A stretch of 64,000 nucleotides of DNA from Agaribacillus aureus (lineage in GTDB: Bacteria > Bacteroidota > Bacteroidia > Cytophagales > Cyclobacteriaceae). The stretch is from contig JAUJEB010000001.1 in assembly GCA_030442055.1 (NCBI GenBank), positions 3,162,001 to 3,226,000 on the forward strand, read 5' to 3'. Within the stretch, counting starts at the first letter, position 1, and every line of letters begins with the position of its first letter. Positions 1-8,538 of the stretch are shown piece after piece. The translations under genes were made by a program, and so were the position numbers. The notes under the pieces are model-generated. The model was not told where the DNA came from and searched no databases. It worked only from the letters and a program-made list of their open reading frames with translations.

Positions 1-1
1 G

Positions 2-829
2 CTGTGGGAAGCCAGGAAAATATGGGGAGCCATTGTGAATGGTAGCAGGATGTGGGGTGCTAATACCAGGGCCTACGTTAGCAACCAGTTCACCACCGAA
101 AACAAAAGTGAGGCCGAACTTGGGCACTGGCATCAAAAATTGATCTACCGGCACATTGGGTGGTTATACACGCTGAGAAGTCAGCTGCTGATCCCGACGC
201 CATGGGAACACATCAATCAGGGAAAACATGTCAAAAGAGTTACAGAGAAAAGGATGAAGCGATTCGGAGTTGGATTAACCAACGATGAAATCACCGAGAA
301 GGAATTAAAAGAATTTTTACCTCAGGACGAATATGAAAGGCTGATCGCCTATCAAAATACAGCTACCCAGATCATTGACCAGCAATCGCAGGATTTGAAG
401 GAGCTCAGAAAGCTGGACCTTATTGATGATTTCAGGCATATGGAACTTCAAAAGGTCCTCAACGATTTCTATACTTTTCAAGGCCAATGTGAACGTATCA
501 AAAAATTTCCATTTCCCCGACAGTATGGTAGCATGAGCCTTATTTTTGTTGGTATTTTCATTTTTCTACTACCTCTGGGCATGGTTTCCGAGTTTGCCAA
601 ACTCGGAGACTTTGGAGCCTGGCTCTCCATCCCCTTTACGATCCTCATTGGTTGGGTTTTTGTGATGATGGAGCTGGTGGGAGATTACTCGGAAAATCCT
701 TTCGAAGGATTGGGCAACGACGTCCCCATGTTATCCCTGTGCCGGACCATTGAGATTGACCTAAAGCAAATGCTGGGAGAATCGGACCTGCCAGCACCAA
801 TTGAAGCTAAAAATGGTGTATTAATGTAG
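2..829 (+). CDS. Bestrophin-like anion channel, 5' end outside window
   Basis: The frame is open from the first bases of the window to a TAG stop, so the N-terminus is missing; the first in-window ATG (position 35) is probably internal, because the residues before it continue a charged helix without a break. The visible 275 residues fit the bacterial bestrophin (UPF0187, RFP-TM) family of ligand- or calcium-gated chloride channels in the inner membrane. A long helical cytoplasmic stretch is followed by two membrane segments (about residues 178-198 and 205-230), then the family-type motif ENPFEGLGNDVPM and a C-terminal amphipathic helix. Full-length members are about 300 residues, so little is lost. 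It is followed by a 230-base gap before the next possible start and looks like the end of its own unit. Family call by motif and topology; substrate unknown. Confidence 0.8.
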   Translation: MWEARKIWGAIVNGSRMWGANTRAYVSNQFTTENKSEAELGHWHQKLIYRHIGWLYTLRSQLLIPTPWEHINQGKHVKRVTEKRMKRFGVGLTNDEITEKELKEFLPQDEYERLIAYQNTATQIIDQQSQDLKELRKLDLIDDFRHMELQKVLNDFYTFQGQCERIKKFPFPRQYGSMSLIFVGIFIFLLPLGMVSEFAKLGDFGAWLSIPFTILIGWVFVMMELVGDYSENPFEGLGNDVPMLSLCRTIEIDLKQMLGESDLPAPIEAKNGVLM

Positions 830-1161
830 GTTTTATTCTTTTCATCACCAGTCCGGCTTGTGGGAAGTTCGGAAGTACCCCTTACGCCAAAGCCATGTTC
901 TTTCCTGTCCTGGTTATGGTGCTGCTTGCCTCAGACACCGGCGTTTGGCCAGGCCGGCTCCGTAGCTAATTACTTTTGTCAATTTTTAATGTATTTAAAG
1001 CAAAATACATGAAATAACCCTCGTTTCGATGACATAATTTTGATAAAACCATCCGAATTATGTTTTTGAATTTTCACAGGTTATCCTTTGATACGTTTGA
1101 TAAACAGAAGCACTTATTCCCTGCCATCACAGGAGTTTTGATCAAATTATGCAAGAGAAAA
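830..1161. other. Intergenic region with operator-like dyad
   Basis: About 330 bases without a convincing gene, between the bestrophin gene and the secreted glycosidase. The first half is more GC-rich. The second half is AT-rich and contains a dyad with 8-base arms (listed separately). It probably carries the promoter of the downstream two-gene operon. No clear terminator was seen for the bestrophin gene. Confidence 0.5.
989..1010. promoter_or_regulatory. Inverted repeat ATGTATTT-N6-AAATACAT
   Basis: Perfect 8-base arms around a 6-base spacer, in the AT-rich segment 152 bases before the chosen start of the glycosidase operon. Size and spacing suit a dimeric transcription factor. The binding protein is unknown and AT-rich chance similarity is possible. 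Confidence 0.35.
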
Positions 1162-3513
1162 ATGATCCATACAAGTTTTAGACAATGCCTATGGATGGCG
1201 TTGCTGATGATATTCATCAATTGCACACATGTTCCGGCACAAGAAATCAATCTTGCCCGGGCAAACATCCTCATCTCAAAGGACATCCCCGCTCCGGTAC
1301 ATGGAACCTGCATCAAAGTTTTACAGGAAGAAATTGAAAAAAGGACATCTATCAGAATTAAGCAAAAAAGCCAGTGGGATTTGAGTAAAACCACCATTGC
1401 ATTATGCCTTGAAAGTTCTAAGCAATTATTGGGCAGGGACATTCCTCAAATGAAGAATAACGCCACCGGGGGACTGAACCCTGAAGGATTCCACCTCTTA
1501 TATCAAAAGACTGGAAATGAGCATATTTGCTGGGTCATCGGCGCTGATAAAAGAGGAGTACTATTTGGCATTGGTGCGCTGCTGCGAAATGCCAAAATGA
1601 ACAAAAACAGGATTTCTATAACCACATCGCTTGATGTATTCTCAGCACCGGTTTATCCCATTCGTGGGCATCAGATCGGTTACAGAAATACAGCCAATTC
1701 TTATGACGCCTGGAGTGTGGCGCAATATGAACAATACATCAGGGAATTGATGATCTTTGGTACCAATTCCATAGAGAATATTCCTCTTGGCGGTAAAGGT
1801 GACGAAAGTGTGCACATGGGTGTATCCCGTCAACAAATGAATGTTGAAATAAGCAAAATATGCGAAGCTTATGACCTGAATTATTGGGTTTGGACCCCGG
1901 CAACCATTGACCTTTCAGATAAGACGCTTAGGGAAAAAGAAATTCAAAAACACAACGATTTCTACCGAGACACGCCCAGGTTAACCGATGTCTTTTTTCC
2001 GGGTGGCGATCCCGGGCATAACCACCCGAGAGAGGTGATGCCTTTCCTTAAAGAATTACACACTAACCTGATAAAGTATCATCCCGATGCAGGTATATGG
2101 ATCTCCCTGCAGGGTTTTAGCGAAGAACAGATCGATTACTTTTACAAATACCTCGATGATGAAAAACCCACCTGGCTGCGGGGCGTTGTTTCAGGCCCAA
2201 GCAGTCCGCCTATAGCGGAGACGCGTTTTCGTTTACCCAAACAGTATAAGCACCGGCACTATCCCGATATTACCCATAATGTAAGATGCGATTATCCCGC
2301 CCTTAATTTCGATCAGGCGTTCGCACTAACAATAGGACGGGAAGGTATTAATCCGCAGCCGGAATATTATGCAAAGATACATCGGGATTACGCACAGTTC
2401 ACCGATGGGTTTGTCAGTTATTCCGACGGCTGCCACGATGATGTCAACAAGATCATATGGAGTCAACGCGGCTGGGATCCTGAAATACCTGTGCGTGATA
2501 TCCTGGTTGAGTATTGCCGTTTCTTTTTTGACCCCAGGGATGACCAGACGATGGCCGATGGCATTTTGGCTTTGGAAAAGAACTGGTTCGGACCATTGAA
2601 AGCCAATGGAAGTGTTGAGACAACGTTCGCTTATTGGAATGATCTGGAAAAAAAACACCCAGGGCTCGCCAAAGACTGGAGATGGCTTTTGCTGGTGATG
2701 AGAGCAAATTATGACACCTACATCCGCCGAAGATTGCTGCACGAAAAAGATCTCGAAAGAAAGGCCAACAAAATTCTGGAAAGGGTCGACGAATTAGGCA
2801 TAGAAACGGCTATGAAAGCATCGCTTGAAAAAATCAGTGAGGCCGTTTCAAAACCTATCAGTCAGCACATTCATAAACGCATAAAAACATACGCTGAAGA
2901 CCTGTTTAACATAATTGGCCTGCAAACAAGCGTTGAATTATACCAGGCAAGCAACGCGCAAAGGGGATGTATACTGGATTTTGTCAACCATCCGCTAAAC
3001 AACCGCTGGTGGTATGAGGATGAGTATGAAAAGATACGTGCCATGGGTACGGACAAGGAAAAAAAAGAGCGGCTGGAATTGATCCGAACCTGGGAAAATC
3101 CGGGCAAGGGCAGTTATTACGATGATGTTTCCAACATTGCCAACAGTCCTCATGTAACTACAACAGTGTACGACGCCGTGGATTTTGGTTGGTGGGATTC
3201 GGGATATAGCCGGTGGCGTCTCTCTTCTTTGGTATATCAAAATGATCCGGTTTTGGAATATGAAAACCTCGACCCAAATGGCCGGTACCTCATGCGTATT
3301 ACAGGTTCGGGGGAGGCATTATTAAGGATAGACGGGCAACGATTAGAGCCAATAAAATATGATAAAGGGCTCGAAACATTCAAAGAATTTATTGTTCCAC
3401 GAAGCCTTGTGGGAGACGGTAAAATTACCGTCTCCTTTGACCGGCCCGAGGAATCTCATATGAGGTGGCGAAATTATTCGAGAATATCCGATGTCTGGCT
3501 TATTAAAAAATAA
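1162..3513 (+). CDS. Secreted glycoside hydrolase with GH20/GH67-type N-terminal domain
   Basis: About 783 residues. I chose the ATG at 1162 over the one at 1060 because it starts a clean signal peptide (hydrophobic core WMALLMIFI, cut near VPAQ). The upstream extension would bury that peptide. After the signal comes a small alpha/beta domain ending in the motif GADKRGVLFGIGALLR, typical of the GH20b / GH67 N-terminal domain that precedes a TIM barrel. The barrel region has FFPGGDPGHNHP and a motif SYSDGCHDDVNK near residue 450 that may hold acidic catalytic residues. A long helical region follows, and the C-terminus looks like a beta-sandwich. Related proteins are often annotated as GH20-like or alpha-glucuronidase-like, but the exact family and substrate are not clear from sequence alone. 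The stop is two bases before the next ATG, so the two genes are co-transcribed. Confidence 0.65.
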   Translation: MIHTSFRQCLWMALLMIFINCTHVPAQEINLARANILISKDIPAPVHGTCIKVLQEEIEKRTSIRIKQKSQWDLSKTTIALCLESSKQLLGRDIPQMKNNATGGLNPEGFHLLYQKTGNEHICWVIGADKRGVLFGIGALLRNAKMNKNRISITTSLDVFSAPVYPIRGHQIGYRNTANSYDAWSVAQYEQYIRELMIFGTNSIENIPLGGKGDESVHMGVSRQQMNVEISKICEAYDLNYWVWTPATIDLSDKTLREKEIQKHNDFYRDTPRLTDVFFPGGDPGHNHPREVMPFLKELHTNLIKYHPDAGIWISLQGFSEEQIDYFYKYLDDEKPTWLRGVVSGPSSPPIAETRFRLPKQYKHRHYPDITHNVRCDYPALNFDQAFALTIGREGINPQPEYYAKIHRDYAQFTDGFVSYSDGCHDDVNKIIWSQRGWDPEIPVRDILVEYCRFFFDPRDDQTMADGILALEKNWFGPLKANGSVETTFAYWNDLEKKHPGLAKDWRWLLLVMRANYDTYIRRRLLHEKDLERKANKILERVDELGIETAMKASLEKISEAVSKPISQHIHKRIKTYAEDLFNIIGLQTSVELYQASNAQRGCILDFVNHPLNNRWWYEDEYEKIRAMGTDKEKKERLELIRTWENPGKGSYYDDVSNIANSPHVTTTVYDAVDFGWWDSGYSRWRLSSLVYQNDPVLEYENLDPNGRYLMRITGSGEALLRIDGQRLEPIKYDKGLETFKEFIVPRSLVGDGKITVSFDRPEESHMRWRNYSRISDVWLIKK

Positions 3514-3515
3514 CT

Positions 3516-5804
3516 ATGAAATGCATCAAATGGATCTGCCTAATCACTGGTATAACTATCGCAGCAGGTTGCACAAAACAACAGGGAACACCTAAATACA
3601 AACAGCCCGTATATCAGGATGTTCCTTACCTTCAGGATTATGCGATTAAATATAAACTTGCCGACTCCTCTTTTCAGCCCCGGAAAGTAGTAACAGACCG
3701 AAATGGCATCATTCAGATTTTAGCCTCCAATCAATTGTTCCGAGCCCACAACGGACATTTTCAACATCCGGGCAGCCTGACACCCGATAACAACTATGTG
3801 GCCATGGCCGACCGGATAATTACAGACCTGATCACCTTCCGGGATCAGTTTGTATACCTGGATAACCAAGCGGTTTTGAGCAATGCCTGGGCCGGAAAGT
3901 TGCTGTCAAAACATAGGTTGCCTTCGGCAAAAATTCTTTGCGCCGGAGCGCATTTTGACTTCATGATCACCGACAGTACAACGCTGATTTACCAAAAGGA
4001 TTCTCAGCAATTATGGAAAGAACAGGTAGAGGGTCAAAACATCCTATCCATAAAATTTGATAAAACCCGGAACCTGTTTTTTATTCTTGGCGAAAAATCC
4101 GTTTTCTCATTTTCCGTTAAGGAAAAAATACTGACACCGATCCATACAGGAAATAAATTTACCTGTTTTGAAATCTCCAAAACAAATCAGAACCTGGTCA
4201 TTGGCACCAATGAGGGGTATTTCACGCTGGATTTCAACGGTAATCCAAAAACACCACTTTATCCTCAATTACCATGGACGGAACTGACCACTTTAAAAGA
4301 AATTAACGGAAAATTATGGTTTGGATCCACCAAAGGAGCCTTTATGCTTCGGGAGGATGGTAGGTTTAACTATTATCATGGGGCACGTTGGTTACCCGGT
4401 AATCGTGTAGAAGACATCAGCGCCGGCCCTGATAATTCAGTGCTTATACTAACTGATCGTGGACTTGGACAAATATGTTTTAAGAAAATGACACTGGAAG
4501 ACAAAGCCATGGTTTTTGAGGATCAGGTCAGGAAAAGACATATTAGATATGGGATCAACGCCAATGTGACCCAGTTAACAAATCACAATCTGTCGACCAA
4601 CCACCTGAGAAAAGCAGATAGCGATAATTTATGGACTGCCATGTACCTGGGCAGCCAACTTTTCAGGTACCTGGCTACAGGTTCTGAGGAGGCAAAGCAA
4701 AACTGTTACGAGTCATTTGAGGCATTGGAAAGGTTTCATACCATCAACAATGTAAAGGGGCTTTTTGGGCGAACTTTTGAGAGGAGAGGCTACCAGGAAT
4801 TTCGCAACGAATACCGGACCTACGTGGAAAATTATTGGTATCCGGGTTACAATAATGTGACAAGCTGGTATCACGCCAATGAGGATTGGGACTGGCGGGC
4901 TTCAGCAAGCAGTGATCAAACCGTGGGGCAGGTATTTGCCATGACCTTAATCGCAACGTATATTGATGATCCCGAATGGAAGCAAAGAGCCGTGAAAATA
5001 CTGGACGACCTGATGACCTATATCGTGGAAAACGACTTTAACCTGGTGGATAAAAACGGTAAGCCTTCCCTTTGGGGACGGTGGGGGCCGGAGTATGTAA
5101 ATCGTTTTGACAAAATGATTGGTGACCGCAAGGTCTATTCATCCAATATGATCGCTTTTTTGCAAAGTGCCTACCAACACACCGGGAAGGAAATATTCAA
5201 AGAGAAAGCTTTTGAATTGATGGATAAACACGGCTACCTGGAAAACCTCATGCGTCCGTTTAGCGAAATCGGACCGGCGCCGGCGGATGCTGATGAATGG
5301 AGCAAAATGCTTTCGGAAGAATGGAATCACTCCGATGATGAAATGTACTTCCTCGCCTATTGGTCCCTGTTCCCGGATGCGTTTGACGAAGAGTTGAAAG
5401 AACAGTACAGGATCGCTATCAAAGATCATTGGCAATGGGAGCGTCCCGAAAAAAATCCCCTCTGGAACTTTTGTTATGCCATGACCGGTGCCAGGGAGTT
5501 CGACCTGGAAGAATCCATATGGACCTTGAAGGAATGGCCGCTGGACATGATACAATTCGCCGTGGAAAACAGCCATCGCAAAGACATTGAATTGATTAAA
5601 AAGAACTTTTGGGGCCAGATTACCAAAGAAATTTTACCCCCCGATGAACGGCCTGAATTAAAACATAATCGAAATTTATTCAAACTCGATGCCGGCGACA
5701 GGGGTAGCGAGCTCAGTGCAGGGGATACTTTTTTGCTTCCCTACTGGATGGGGAGGTATTTGGGGGTAATCAGCGCGCCAGTAACGGCTGAATATAAAAG
5801 ATAA
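3516..5804 (+). CDS. Lipoprotein with propeller-like N-terminus and alpha/alpha-toroid C-terminus
   Basis: 762 residues, starting two bases after the glycosidase stop, so very likely translationally coupled. The N-terminus is a lipoprotein signal (lipobox IAAGC, Cys at about residue 19), placing it in the outer or periplasmic membrane leaflet. Residues about 60-330 are repetitive beta-rich units with phrases such as GKLWFGSTKGAF and DNSVLILTDRGLG, like the propeller blades of two-component regulator propeller repeats. Residues about 350-740 are helical and Trp/Tyr-rich (YWYPGYNN, EDWDWRASASSDQTVGQ, SLWGRWGPEYVNRFD), resembling an (alpha/alpha)6 six-hairpin glycosidase fold. No exact enzyme family is recognised. 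With the adjacent GH it probably works on a polysaccharide at the cell surface; the substrate is unknown. Confidence 0.55.
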   Translation: MKCIKWICLITGITIAAGCTKQQGTPKYKQPVYQDVPYLQDYAIKYKLADSSFQPRKVVTDRNGIIQILASNQLFRAHNGHFQHPGSLTPDNNYVAMADRIITDLITFRDQFVYLDNQAVLSNAWAGKLLSKHRLPSAKILCAGAHFDFMITDSTTLIYQKDSQQLWKEQVEGQNILSIKFDKTRNLFFILGEKSVFSFSVKEKILTPIHTGNKFTCFEISKTNQNLVIGTNEGYFTLDFNGNPKTPLYPQLPWTELTTLKEINGKLWFGSTKGAFMLREDGRFNYYHGARWLPGNRVEDISAGPDNSVLILTDRGLGQICFKKMTLEDKAMVFEDQVRKRHIRYGINANVTQLTNHNLSTNHLRKADSDNLWTAMYLGSQLFRYLATGSEEAKQNCYESFEALERFHTINNVKGLFGRTFERRGYQEFRNEYRTYVENYWYPGYNNVTSWYHANEDWDWRASASSDQTVGQVFAMTLIATYIDDPEWKQRAVKILDDLMTYIVENDFNLVDKNGKPSLWGRWGPEYVNRFDKMIGDRKVYSSNMIAFLQSAYQHTGKEIFKEKAFELMDKHGYLENLMRPFSEIGPAPADADEWSKMLSEEWNHSDDEMYFLAYWSLFPDAFDEELKEQYRIAIKDHWQWERPEKNPLWNFCYAMTGAREFDLEESIWTLKEWPLDMIQFAVENSHRKDIELIKKNFWGQITKEILPPDERPELKHNRNLFKLDAGDRGSELSAGDTFLLPYWMGRYLGVISAPVTAEYKR

Positions 5805-5854
5805 ATCAAAATTAAGCGACCAATTCTATGGCAGCTGGGTTGGTGTGATCAAAT

Positions 5855-5922
5855 GATCAGCAAAGGCTCAAACGATCTAAGCCAGCGTGAAGTTTTGATC
5901 TCAACTAAGCTTTTTGCTGATC
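5855..5922. repeat. Long-range inverted repeat downstream of lipoprotein gene
   Basis: GATCAGCAAA at 5855-5864 pairs perfectly with TTTGCTGATC at 5913-5922, and the pairing extends inward to about 14 positions (GGCT with AGC). The loop is about 40 bases. No T-run follows, so it is not a classic intrinsic terminator; it could be a 3'-end stabilising structure. Confidence 0.35.
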
Positions 5923-6054
5923 CGTAGACCCGGAAGGAAATAAATGGGAAAATTTCAAAGTAAAATAGATTAAGAAAATACAGTGGAAAAATACGTACTT
6001 TGGTAAACATATTTTTCCGTTATATTTTTTCGATCCAAATAACAAACACCTACC

Positions 6055-8127
6055 ATGATAAAAGATATCAAGCTATCCACTGAGTTTAAAGCACAAACAA
6101 CCAGGGCAGTGGTTTCGATTGCATTTTTTGCTTTGACCTATTTACTGATTTTTATAATGGCTATTGCCCTAACCGCTTTATGTGTATTCGGTGGCATTAT
6201 GATCATTAAGACCATCCCGCGATTCATTACTATAGTTCTTGGGATTGGCCTGGCAAGCCTCGGATTTCTTATTTTAATTTTTTTGTTAAAATTTATTTTT
6301 AAATCACACAAAACAGATCGTTCGCATTTATATGAAATAACAAAGGCCAATGAACCTGAACTATTTGAGTTGATCCATGAAATAGTTTCAGAGGTTGGTA
6401 CTAGTTTTCCAAAAAAGGTTTATCTGTCGATGGATGTAAATGCAGCCGTTTTTTATGACTCCAATTTTTGGAGCATGGTTTTACCGGTTAAAAAGAATTT
6501 GCAGATTGGATTAGGATTGGTAAATACTGTTACCAAAGAAGAGCTTAAAGCTATATTGGCCCACGAATTCGGGCATTTTTCACAGAAAACCATGAAGGTT
6601 GGTAGTTATGTATATAACGTTAACCAGGTAATTTTCAATATGCTTTACGATAATGAGGGTTACGACAAGCTGGTTCAAAGCTGGGCAAACATTAGTAATC
6701 ACATTGCCATATTTGTAGTGGGAGCTGTTAAAATAATTGAAGGCTTGCAGTGGGTTCTGAAAAAAATGTATGAGGTAGTCAATAAGAGTTACATGGGATT
6801 ATCCAGAGAAATGGAATTTCATGCGGATGAGATTGCCGCAAATGTAACCGGCTATGAACCCTTGAAAAACTCGTTACTACGAATGCAACTGGCAGATTAC
6901 GCGTTCAATGCTGTTTTGACATTTTACGAAGGGAAAATAACTGACAACCTAAAAAGTGAAAACATCTACAAAGAGCAAACATTCATACTTAACTTTCTTG
7001 CCAATGATAGTAATATACCAATCTCGAACGGTTTTCCGGAAGTTACTTTAGAAGAATTAAACAAATTCAATAAATCCAAATTGGTAATTAAAGATCAGTG
7101 GGCTTCACATCCTGGTACTGAAGAAAGAATTGAAATGCTGGAAAAAACTAATATTAAATCCAAGCAAGCCGCATACGCCGCCGCCAACACAATATTCAAA
7201 AACATAGAAAAAACCCAAGAGGAACTTACAGTCAGCGTCTTTAAAGAAGTACAATATGAGAAGGAGGCAGCTTCAATGCCGTTTGAGGACTTTCAAATAG
7301 CATATGAGAAAGAATTCCTAAACAACACATTCGCTAAAATCTACAATGGATACTATGACGACAAAAATCCATTACATTTTGAACCCCATAAAACTGACGC
7401 TAATGCCAGGAATGTGGCGTTTGAAGAATTATATTCCAATCAAAAAGTCAATTTAGTTTATACACAGATCGCCTTGCTAAATGACATTGAAACGCTTAAA
7501 CACATAGCTGACAAAACTATTCCCGTCAAAACTTTTGACTATGACGGCAAAAAATATAAAAGGAAGGCGAGCAGAGAACTGATATCGAAGCTTAACCTGG
7601 AATTAGACCAGTTAAATGAGCAAATACAGAAAAATGACATTGAAATTTTTAACTTTTTCAAAACCCGTGAGCAATTACTTCCCGAAACATCCAGATTGGA
7701 AAGTTTATACAAACAATTCTTTGATTTTGATAAAGAATTTGATGGCAAATACCAGATTTACACCAAAATGTCAAATGATCTGCAATTTGTAAATTTTACA
7801 ACTCCCTTTGATCAGATAAGAGCCAATTTTCGAAATCTCGAATCGTTGGAATCTGAACTTAAAAAAGAAATTAAAGCGTTATTGGCAGATACTCAAAACA
7901 AGACAGAAATCACCAAAGACATAGCAGACAACTTTAAATTATATTTATCAAAGCCACTAAGATATTTTGGAAATGAAATATACTTTGATGAAAACTTAGG
8001 GGTTCTATTTACGGCTTTAGCTAATTATGCGTTTTTGTTATCAAGGGCATATTTTCTTCGAAAAAAAGAGCTATTAGACTACCAGGAAGGATTGATTGCG
8101 AAGCCTCTGACAACAAAGGAGGTATAG
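6055..8127 (+). CDS. M48-family membrane metalloprotease
   Basis: 690 residues. Two N-terminal membrane segments (about residues 18-50 and 55-85) precede the zinc-protease core. The catalytic HEFGH is at residues 170-174 (inside LAHEFGHFSQ) and the third ligand is in EFHAD, E254. Both are signature elements of the M48 (HtpX/Ste24-like) family, which cleaves membrane or periplasmic proteins. The remaining 400 residues are long, charged and coiled-coil-rich (about 370-400 and 500-620), much longer than HtpX (about 290), so this is an extended M48 variant. The gene stands alone on the + strand with 250-base and 411-base gaps on either side. Its lower GC content than the flanking glycosidase genes could indicate separate ancestry. 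Protease call is strong; substrate unknown. Confidence 0.85.
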   Translation: MIKDIKLSTEFKAQTTRAVVSIAFFALTYLLIFIMAIALTALCVFGGIMIIKTIPRFITIVLGIGLASLGFLILIFLLKFIFKSHKTDRSHLYEITKANEPELFELIHEIVSEVGTSFPKKVYLSMDVNAAVFYDSNFWSMVLPVKKNLQIGLGLVNTVTKEELKAILAHEFGHFSQKTMKVGSYVYNVNQVIFNMLYDNEGYDKLVQSWANISNHIAIFVVGAVKIIEGLQWVLKKMYEVVNKSYMGLSREMEFHADEIAANVTGYEPLKNSLLRMQLADYAFNAVLTFYEGKITDNLKSENIYKEQTFILNFLANDSNIPISNGFPEVTLEELNKFNKSKLVIKDQWASHPGTEERIEMLEKTNIKSKQAAYAAANTIFKNIEKTQEELTVSVFKEVQYEKEAASMPFEDFQIAYEKEFLNNTFAKIYNGYYDDKNPLHFEPHKTDANARNVAFEELYSNQKVNLVYTQIALLNDIETLKHIADKTIPVKTFDYDGKKYKRKASRELISKLNLELDQLNEQIQKNDIEIFNFFKTREQLLPETSRLESLYKQFFDFDKEFDGKYQIYTKMSNDLQFVNFTTPFDQIRANFRNLESLESELKKEIKALLADTQNKTEITKDIADNFKLYLSKPLRYFGNEIYFDENLGVLFTALANYAFLLSRAYFLRKKELLDYQEGLIAKPLTTKEV

Positions 8128-8538
8128 TAATACGCTCTATTCCTCTTGCTATCTATCCAGGTTGCTGCAAAAGGATAATTCTCATCACCTTATGTGCTTT
8201 ATTTTTTTTAGGGTTTTAGGTGAATGATATTATGGCATTTGCATCTTCACCAAGTTCATTTTTTAAGATCTGAAAACCACAAGATTTCCTATAAATGGCA
8301 AAAGTCTGTGGCAGCATTGTTGGAAATCTGTGATTTAAAGGATCGTGTTTTTTAAACAGAAATTTTAAAATCGGGGCTAATCGAATGGTTACATACCAGA
8401 TCGGATACACCTGCAAACCCGTACTAATTTTTAATTTTCTACCCTGTATTTCATATAGCAATTAAAACAGGTTTACCTTTTAATAATTCAGGTTACTAAG
8501 GTATTAATAATAATTAGGTAAAAAATAGCGCTTGAAGA
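8128..8538. other. 411-base intergenic region, no supported gene
   Basis: AT-rich stretch between the metalloprotease and the glycine-rich lipoprotein. The only sizeable open frame is an 81-codon one on the minus strand (8216-8461) with no recognisable domain, signal peptide or neighbour logic. I could not support it as a gene; it might be a decayed remnant. Confidence 0.4.

Noticed and set aside
8216-8461. 81-codon minus-strand frame
   Set aside because: No family, no signal peptide; in an AT-rich gap where chance frames are frequent.
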